From: Bisporella sp. PMI_857
Lineage: Eukaryota; Ascomycota; Leotiomycetes; Helotiales; Helotiaceae
Direction: 5' to 3'
DNA: 14,127 bases
NCBI GenBank assembly: GCA_021307315.1
Contig: JAJSPD010000242.1
Span: 1 to 14,127 of the forward strand
Below, one piece after another: positions 8,977-14,127 of this stretch (within the stretch, counting starts at the first letter, position 1; each line of letters starts with the position of its first letter). Both the position numbers and the translations under genes were made by a program. The notes under the pieces were generated by a model, which ran no database searches, was not told the DNA's origin, and saw nothing but the letters and a program-made list of their open reading frames with translations.

Positions 8977-9062
8977 ATGGAAGCGTGTACTGTACGCAAG
9001 GTCTGCCGTATTGCAGTGGTTTAGGAACATTGTATTGACTTAACTAGCTAAAAGATTTATTA

Positions 9063-9113
9063 ACGTACTTTATAAGCAACTTGATCATATAAGCAACTTG
9101 ATCACACCCCACC
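9063..9113 (+). repeat. Left terminal inverted repeat of element 1 (51 bp)
   Basis: Begins ACGTACTT next to the TA duplication. It contains two perfect tandem copies of the 17-bp unit tataagcaacttgatca (9071-9087 and 9088-9104). These repeats are probably transposase binding sites. It is identical to the complement of 10869-10919. Confidence 0.92.
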
Positions 9114-9182
9114 TATTTTGATTATTTAAGAACGATTATCACAACAACAAATTAAATTAATTATTAGAAAACTATATACAAT

Positions 9183-10823
9183 CTAAGCTCCCTTTTGCGG
9201 GCATGTACGAGCTGTGTGTTCAAGTGATCTGCATAAACTGCACATGCGGGGTGCTCGGTTTTGCGACTGAGTTTGCGGACCCGTAACTTTTTCTACGGGC
9301 TGTAAATCAGCTTCTTGCACTCGATTTAACCCTTCTTAAACCGTTAAAACACCTCCTTGAGCAATATAGGACCTCCTGGTTGCTTTCTTCTTTTTTTGCC
9401 TAGCGTTTTCGGCCCGTAATTGCTTATTTTCCTCTGTAAAAAGAACCGCAGAATGCATAGCCATTTGACAACCTTTGACTAATTGGTTTAACGCTTGATT
9501 AGTCGGGCTTGGTGGTGTAGTCGTACGATGGCTGATATATTCTTTAATTGCTTAAGCTTGAAACTCTAACTGAAAGATATTATAAAGTGTTTCGAGTATC
9601 CGAGAAGCTTGAGAAGAAAAAGGGTTTGCGGGTGGAGTTGGAGTTCGTACGTAGATATTAAGCCTTGAAAACACTTGTTCTGGGTCAAAAGGAACAAGAC
9701 CTGTAGCTGTAAAACCATTACGGACCGTATCTATAGCCATAGACTCTTTACGAGCCGAAACGTAAGCCGTAAGGAAGTCTAGTTTATCAATATAGCTAAG
9801 CCCAACCCGCATATAATCTTCGATTTGCTGGCCGTAGCAACGTTTCAAAACTGCAAAACAGCTAACATCTAATAGTTGCAAAAATGTAACGAATGTAGCG
9901 GCATACAAAGTGTAATGATATTGTGCTCCGAGCAAAACAAATCAAACTCTGGAGTAGAATGACTTCCATGCCCGTCGAGGATTAAAAGCCGATATACCCT
10001 TTCGTACGATCCTTTGTATGCTTCTCGAACACGTCTGTAAGCCAAATAAGGCGAGAGAGTCATCAGTCCACCCTTTATCACTTAAAGCAATTGACCAATC
10101 CAAAAAAAGTGCATCCGTGTACCAGGTCGAAATATGCACTTTTCCTTCAAATATTATCATTGGCGGCAAGCTCCAGCCAGATAACGATACCGATTCAATA
10201 ACTGTAACCCATTCGCGGTTTCCAAGTTGAACAGTTACGGGCCGGCCAGCTCTTTCGGAGCCCGTAACAACTTTTGCAGTTGATATAACACCCATTTGAA
10301 AACCCGTTTCATCAAAGTTATATATATCCTCATCTAAAATCCCGTATTTAGCAATTGTATTTCGTACGAGTCGAAACCAGTCTCGAATTACTGCAGGATC
10401 TTCGCATTTAGCACGCTGATAGTCGTATTTGCGATTGTACTTCGATTTGAGAGAACTATGTCGTCGTACGAAGTTGGAAGCCCAGCACTTGCCAACTGTA
10501 GGTAAAATGCCACTATTCGCGGCCGACCGCTTTTGAAGCAATATATTAGCCATTGTACGAATTGAGCTTATTCTGACAAGTAAGCCGCGTTTATCCATTG
10601 ATAATATCCACTTAACAAGAGCCTCTTCCTCTGTAGATAAGAGTTTAGTGTTTACGGCCCGTAAACCTTTCTTTGCGCGTCCTTCTTGAACGCGATATTG
10701 AAAAGTCGAAAATGGGATATCGTACGCGCCCGCAGCTTCCCGTAAACTTGTGAAATGGCCATCGTGATAAGCCTGAAGCGCTAGAGCAATTCGTCCCTCT
10801 TTATTAGCTGATTGATGAGCCAT
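9183..10823 (-). pseudogene. DDE_1 (pogo/Fot-type) transposase of element 1, with frameshifts and stops
   Basis: Start ATG at 10823 (MAHQSANKEGRIALALQAY). N terminus: psq/CENP-B-type helix-turn-helix (SLREAAGAYDIPFSTFQYRV), then a second binding half (about residues 60-140). Catalytic motifs: NFDETGFQMG (first Asp), RLLILDGHGSHS (second), LLDVSCFAVLKRCYG (third), then LVPFDPEQVFSRL and YVRTPTPP. The C terminus has an EENKQLRAENARQKKKK coil and a CCHC zinc knuckle, CSLCRSLEHTARTC (9242-9201), before the TAG at 9185-9183. Breaks: coding moves frame near 10049 (to IWLTDVFEKHTKDRTKG), near 9997 (to VYRLLILDG) and near 9882 (to LQLLDVSCF). Each is explained by one lost base in a short run, and together they restore the original frame. 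Two in-frame TAA codons (9554-9552 and 9338-9336) sit where Gln CAA fits. The original length was about 547 codons, normal for the family. Confidence 0.9.
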
Positions 10824-10868
10824 TGGTGGAGATATGTGGAGTTGAAGGAGGGTTGACGCGTTGAAAAT

Positions 10869-10919
10869 GGTGGGGTGTGATCAAGTTGCTTATATGATCA
10901 AGTTGCTTATAAAGTACGT
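10869..10919 (-). repeat. Right terminal inverted repeat of element 1 (51 bp)
   Basis: Exact complement of the left repeat at 9063-9113, including both tandem 17-bp units, followed by TA at 10920-10921. Perfect identity over 51 bp contrasts with the decayed transposase inside. Confidence 0.92.
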
Positions 10920-10935
10920 TAGTGAAAAAGAGATA

Positions 10936-10976
10936 ACGTAATCCACAAGCGAGTGGTCAACACAAGCGAGTGGTCA
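10936..10976 (+). repeat. Left terminal repeat of element 2 with tandem 17-bp units
   Basis: Two perfect copies of cacaagcgagtggtca are separated by one base, at 10944-10959 and 10961-10976. The layout (ACGTA start, short spacer, two 17-bp-period units) matches element 1. The partner repeat is not in the window, so the end call relies on the TA, the shared layout and the transposase direction. Confidence 0.7.
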
Positions 10977-11040
10977 TATTTTTCTTGGCACAACACAAAA
11001 AGTTAAATAACACAACAATTAAACAATTAATTAATTATAG

Positions 11041-11666
11041 CTATTCAGATTCGAAATTTCCAAGTTCTACTCTAATATTTTGACACGTTCGTACGTTATG
11101 ACCAAATTCTCCGCACGATTTACAACGTCGTTGTTGTAGTGCGGAAACTTTTGTACGACTACTACTTTCGGCTAAATTAGTCTGTAATTGCGTATTAACG
11201 TTATTTTGAGCCTGAAAGTCTTGTGCATTTCGTAAACTAAGTAATTCTTCTTTTTGAATTCGACGCTTTTTCGTACGACAACGCCGACTAAGTTTATTAT
11301 TTGCTTTGCGCAATGCGGCGTTTTTTCGCGTAACAAAACTAATTCGTGAATTGCACGCGTTGCACTTTTAGCAAACTGATTTACACTTGACAAAAACGCA
11401 GTTAGCGAGCTATTTTAATGTCGTACGATCTTTTCTTTTATATATTTAGTATGTAATTGCGTTTCGATTACGTTGTACAGCGTTTTTGGCTCCTAAGCTA
11501 AAAGCAAGCTAAACGAAGTTGTCGAAAGAGTTAAAGTAAAAAGTTTAATATCAAGCTGTAAAATCACATAATTTGAATCGTACAGTACAAGCTTTGTTTC
11601 GCGAAACTTTCCTTGAATATTTAATTCTGTTATTGTCGTACGAAATGCACTGTAAAAAGCTGGAAA
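11041..11666 (-). pseudogene. C-terminal remnant of the element 2 transposase
   Basis: From the LTR junction the minus strand reads FPAFYSAFRTTITELNIQG, then ILQLDIKLFTLT, which matches the pogo-type EKNIQGGFR...LVPFDP...LDVKLRTPTP region in decayed form (the FDP is lost: VLYDS). After a poorly readable stretch (about 11490-11400), SSVNQFAKSATRAIHELVLL continues, moves frame in an A-run near 11322, then reads ALRKANNKLSRRCRTKKRRI and ends with a CCHC zinc knuckle CKSCGEFGHNVRTC (11124-11083) and a stop at 11041. The N terminus and catalytic core are not in the window. Confidence 0.8.
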
Positions 11667-11839
11667 TGTCACGTCCCGTGCTCCCAAGCACACGTGACCT
11701 ATATTAGGCGAGCTCTCAGAGCGCCTCGTGTATATATAGCCTGCTCTCCTCGAGCTCCTCTTCCTTCCTTAGCTATAGATTCTCGTATGATACCACCGTT
11801 GCCCTCTGTATCTGTAGATCCACAGCGCGTGTCGTGACA
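11667..11839 (+). repeat. 5' LTR of the Gypsy-type element (173 bp)
   Basis: Begins TGTCACGTCCCG and ends GTGTCGTGACA (TG...CA with TGTCACG/CGTGACA terminal inverts). A TATATATA box at 11731-11738 is a likely promoter within the LTR. Comparison with the inverted copy at 12377-12548 sets both borders: the last 61 bp are identical and the first part is diverged. Confidence 0.85.
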
Positions 11840-12100
11840 TTATTTATAGCTCTCTTTAATCAACAGCCTGGGAAGGCCCAATATCCTCCTGAGGAGGCTC
11901 GAATACTTACCCTTTACGAAGGTTAGAATATCGTACCGGAAGCTCCGAAGCTTTCGACGACCTACAGCAGCGCTCGTCCACTTTCTCCTTTTCGAAAAAG
12001 TCGCGGCTTGTAAGCTTACGCCCCGCGTAATCAGAGAGCTCTCGATTCTATATTTATTTTCTGATTTACTTTTTTTATTTTTGTTATTTACACGACTATA
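11840..12100 (+). other. Leader region between LTR and gag
   Basis: Untranslated-like, AT-rich towards its 3' end. Frames are broken and no motif is recognised. It starts TTATTTATAG directly after the LTR, which does not look like a standard TGG-type primer binding site. Confidence 0.4.
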
Positions 12101-12371
12101 GCTAATACTACAGGCACTCGACGCGGTGCTAAAAGCAAAACCACTACTACGCTTCTAAGAGCGTCCAACACACACATTCCCGGCTTTTTTCAAAGCAAGG
12201 AAACAAGTCAATCGCCTCCTATGAACTTTACTACTATGGAAATGCTGCTTTCAACAATGTTAAAATTACAGAATGAGCTGGCTGCTAGCAGAAAAGAAGC
12301 TTAATACACAGCTCAACAATAAGCTATAAAACTCGCCGAGCTTGAGCAACGGATAGCAAACTAGCTTCCTG
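12101..12371 (+). pseudogene. N-terminal gag fragment
   Basis: Reads ANTTGTRRGAKSKTTTTLL, then MNFTTMEMLLSTMLKLQNEL and a coiled-coil-like AIKLAELEQRIAN. TAA/TAG codons interrupt it in the Gln-rich coil, where CAA/CAG would fit. A leucine- and glutamine-rich coil at the gag start is usual in fungal Gypsy elements. The reading frame continues, in phase, on the far side of the solo LTR. Confidence 0.6.
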
Positions 12372-12376
12372 TTTAG

Positions 12377-12548
12377 TGTCACGACACGCGCTGTGGATCT
12401 ACAGATACAGAGGGCAACGGTGGTATCATACGAGAATATCAAGCTGAGGAAGGAAAAGGGGCTCGGGGAAGAGCAGGCTCTATATACACATGGAGCCCTA
12501 GCGGCTTGGCTACACAGGGCACGTGCTCGCCAAGAGCGGGACGTGACA
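12377..12548 (-). mobile_element. Inverted solo LTR inserted in gag (172 bp, TSD TTTAG)
   Basis: On the minus strand it begins TGTCACGTCCCG and ends GTGTCGTGACA, like the 5' LTR at 11667, but reversed. TTTAG stands on both sides (12372-12376 and 12549-12553): a perfect 5-bp target duplication, which marks a true integration. The part nearest 12377 (61 bp) is identical to 11779-11839 in inverse orientation; the rest is diverged, with a TATATA at 12481-12486. A solo LTR arises by recombination between the LTRs of a full copy. Confidence 0.88.
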
Positions 12549-12553
12549 TTTAG

Positions 12554-13039
12554 CACAAAAGCTCTGAGACTTTTGTTCCGGAAAATGAGCGGGAAATAAC
12601 AATAAAGACGCTACGCTCCGCTTATTTCTACTTTTTTGCTCGTGTTAGGGATATCTAGGAACTTTCGGATGGCATAAACTCTATTTACAAGAGTTGAGAG
12701 ATCCAGCTACTCGGGTTTTTCCGGCGCTATTTAAAAATGTTCGAGACAGAGCTAAACAAGCTCGAGTATGTGTTTCGTGCGACATCGGGTCGAGCTTAGG
12801 GCTACTTAGAAGCCAGAATGAATCTTTCGTCGCTCGTACGCTACAAAACAGTGGACGAAATGCTCGAAACTTTCAGTATAAGCTTTGTAAATGCTAATAA
12901 GCAAATCGAGCAGCGGAAAGAATACTACAAGCTATTTATAACAAACTCGGAAAGTTTCGCCGACTTTAAGCACCGATTTATTTCGTGTGCAAACAAAGTT
13001 AATATTCTAGTTTTTGAGCGGCAAAAAGACATGTTTTAA
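12554..13039 (+). pseudogene. Gag core, continued after the solo LTR
   Basis: Matches the retrotransposon gag pattern: LSDG and SIYKS..EIQLLGFFRRYL, KLEYVFRATSGRA, GYLEARMNLSSLV, YKTVDEMLE, EYYKLF, ESFADFKHRFISCAN, KDMF. Stops interrupt it (for example after FARVRDI and TSGRA, and at 13037-13039). The reading continues in decayed form past 13039 (KLELSF). This is the typical gag layout of fungal Ty3/Gypsy elements. Confidence 0.72.
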
Positions 13040-13356
13040 AAGCTAGAGCTAAGCTTTTAATTACAACTAGCTTCTATTTGCCGATTTACGCTACTTACTT
13101 TTGCTAGCTTTTGTAGTTTGGCTTACAGTGTTTACTAAGACTCGGTAACGGCTAATTAGCGGCTTTGTATTTGCTAAACTCGGCAACTTTTTTTCGGCAA
13201 CTTTTTTTCTAAAGTGCTGCTAGTGTACTTCGAAAAAGCCAAGAACTAAACACAAGCTTAGCTATTGCTACTTTATTTTTACTTCGCTAAAGCTCGGTTT
13301 TACTAAGCAAAAAACGCTCGCGCTTGTTAATCCTAAGAATAGCAGCTACAAATACA
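13040..13356 (+). other. Decayed gag linker
   Basis: Position and element layout make this the former region between gag core and zinc knuckle. All frames are full of stops and it is rich in T runs and in agctaag-like words. No motif survives. Confidence 0.45.
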
Positions 13357-13398
13357 TGCTACAATTGCGGAGAATTAAGCTATTATGCTACAAGCTGT
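13357..13398 (+). pseudogene. Gag zinc knuckle with His replaced by Tyr
   Basis: CYNCGELSYYATSC follows the C-X2-C-X4-H-X4-C plan, but the His position holds Tyr (TAT). CAT to TAT is a C-to-T change. Basic residues (FLPRKPE) follow, as usual after a nucleocapsid knuckle. Confidence 0.65.
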
Positions 13399-13669
13399 TT
13401 TTTGCCGCGCAAACCGGAAACCGCGCTAAAGCTTTTAAAGCTAAGTTCTTTAGCCTGTCGGAAGATTTTTTGGCACTAGAGTCGCCTAAGTCAAGCTCTG
13501 AAAATAAGAAAAAAGCCGGGAAAAGAAAGCTTTGAAAAAAGTCTCTTTTTTAAAGCGTACTAAAAGTTAAGGTAAAAGTGCTATTTTAAACTTACGTCGC
13601 TTTATAGACGAAGATGCTTTTACTATTTTATGTAGTTTAATAAAAATAGATATCGTTACAGCATTTCTG

Positions 13670-14127
13670 GCTTTATCGACACCGGAGCAAACACTTTTTT
13701 TTTTATTTATAGCTTGCTGGCTAAGCAATTTATTACTAAATATAAAGCTCGACGTTTTCAATTTCCTTTTTTTATTAAAGTGAAAAACTTCGACGGCGAG
13801 CGCGCGAAGTTTATCACTAACGTTATATTACTTTTTTTTATTGTCAACGAAAAACGTTTCACAGAACAGCTTTTTTTATTGCTAATCTGGGTTTTACGAT
13901 GTGATTATCGGGCGTAAATAGCTAAAGCAACAAGACGTTTAGTTAGATGTCAAAAATAGAATTATCAAGTGGCCGGACCGCTTTTTTTTACAGAATCCTT
14001 CGACAGGCTTATTCCCGTCACTCCATTCTCGCTCGCCCCCTAAGCGCTCGACGAGAGCGCACAGAAAGATGCAGACAGGCGCGACGCAAAGCAAGCTATC
14101 GCTAAGCGTAAAGCTTTACAATGCTGT
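13670..14127 (+). pseudogene. Retropepsin-like protease region and start of pol, decayed
   Basis: GFIDTGANTFFFIYSLLAKQ carries the aspartic protease DTGA motif (13678-13689). NFDGERAKFITNVI follows, and near 13870-13910 the frame moves twice in T runs before YDVIIGRK, the second conserved protease region, then a stop where Trp is expected. LDVKNRIIKWPD follows in the same frame after another stop. Beyond about 13990, only basic, low-quality coding remains to the window edge. This fits the short linker before reverse transcriptase in fungal Gypsy elements. Confidence 0.72.

Larger units (their letters stand above)
9063..10919 (-). mobile_element. Fot1/pogo-like DNA transposon (element 1), full length, decayed coding region
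   Basis: The 1857-bp element is bounded by TA target duplications (9061-9062 and 10920-10921) and perfect 51-bp terminal inverted repeats. One minus-strand transposase fills it (10823-9183). The superfamily (Tc1/mariner, pogo branch) follows from TA targeting, the CENP-B/psq-type DNA-binding N terminus and the DDE_1 catalytic motifs. The ends are intact, so the element could still be moved in trans by a related transposase. Confidence 0.9.
10936..11666 (-). mobile_element. Second Fot1/pogo-like transposon (element 2), 3' part, cut by a Gypsy LTR
   Basis: The end at 10936 follows a TA (10934-10935) and starts ACGTAATCC. It has the same plan as element 1 but a different sequence: two copies of cacaagcgagtggtca at 10944-10959 and 10961-10976 (17-bp period). 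The C-terminal part of a minus-strand transposase follows. At 11666/11667 it is interrupted by the TGTCACG end of an LTR. The rest, including the other terminal repeat, should lie beyond the retrotransposon, outside the window. Confidence 0.75.
11667..14127 (+). mobile_element. Ty3/Gypsy-type LTR retrotransposon, 5' part, heavily mutated
   Basis: A 5' LTR (11667-11839) is followed by a leader, gag (from about 12101), a zinc knuckle (13357-13398) and retropepsin (from about 13670), all on the plus strand, then the window ends. Gag is split by an inverted solo LTR. Many stops sit at former Gln or Trp codons (CAA/CAG to TAA/TAG, TGG to TAG), the pattern left by CpA-to-TpA mutation on both strands. 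The element inserted into the element 2 transposase. No primer binding site matching a known tRNA is obvious right after 11839. Confidence 0.82.

Noticed and set aside
9063..11000. CRISPR-like array from the repeated 17-bp units
   Set aside because: Only two tandem copies per transposon end, without spacers; the window is eukaryotic.
12266..12599. Open frames on both strands across 12266-12599
   Set aside because: They lie across the inverted solo LTR and mix LTR with gag; not genes.
13567..13761. Minus-strand open frame
   Set aside because: Antisense of the retropepsin region, low complexity.

Overview
The window looks like a gene-poor, repeat-rich stretch of a filamentous ascomycete (Pezizomycotina) genome. 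The evidence is short introns (52-81 nt, one of 180 nt) with GTAAGT-type donors and CTAA(T/C)-like branch sites, two lineage-typical fungal protein families (CorA-like membrane protein and 2EXR-domain protein), Fot1/pogo-type transposons, and decay dominated by CpA-to-TpA changes as expected from repeat-induced point mutation (RIP). No strain or species can be named from the sequence alone. All names rest on motif recognition by eye, with no database search. Left part (1-2254): a seven-exon, minus-strand gene of a large fungal family ending in a CorA-like (Mg2+ transporter-type) membrane region. The C-terminal exon runs off the window at base 1. Exon joins were worked out base by base. One intron is GC-AG, and the 5' end carries a frame break. 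Middle part (2255-9060): mostly non-coding or decayed sequence. It holds a 100-bp pogo-type MITE (4099-4198, TA target duplication), a few coding-like islands of unknown function (3245-3526, 3877-4086, 4428-4631, 5373-5621, 7935-8303), a broken 2EXR-domain gene on the minus strand (6534-7336), a tRNA-derived SINE-like repeat (8479-8572), a degenerate short tandem repeat (about 8750-8790) and a 109-bp TG...CA element (8868-8976). Right part (9061-14127) is a nest of transposons. Fot-like element 1 (9063-10919) has perfect 51-bp terminal inverted repeats, each with two tandem 17-bp units, and a transposase with all three catalytic Asp motifs that is broken by three single-base losses and two CAA-to-TAA stops. 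Just 14 bp further lies one end of a second, related element (from 10936) with the same repeat architecture but a different sequence. Its transposase is interrupted at 11666 by the 5' LTR of a Ty3/Gypsy-type retrotransposon (11667 to beyond 14127) with recognisable gag, zinc knuckle and retropepsin. That gag is itself split by a solo LTR of the same family in inverted orientation (12377-12548), bounded by a perfect 5-bp target duplication TTTAG. Insertion order is therefore element 2, then the Gypsy element, then the inverted solo LTR; element 1 is independent. A pattern runs through the window: nearly every inferred single-base frameshift is a one-base loss in a homopolymer run, so either slippage decay or uncorrected long-read assembly errors should be considered before calling these genes dead.
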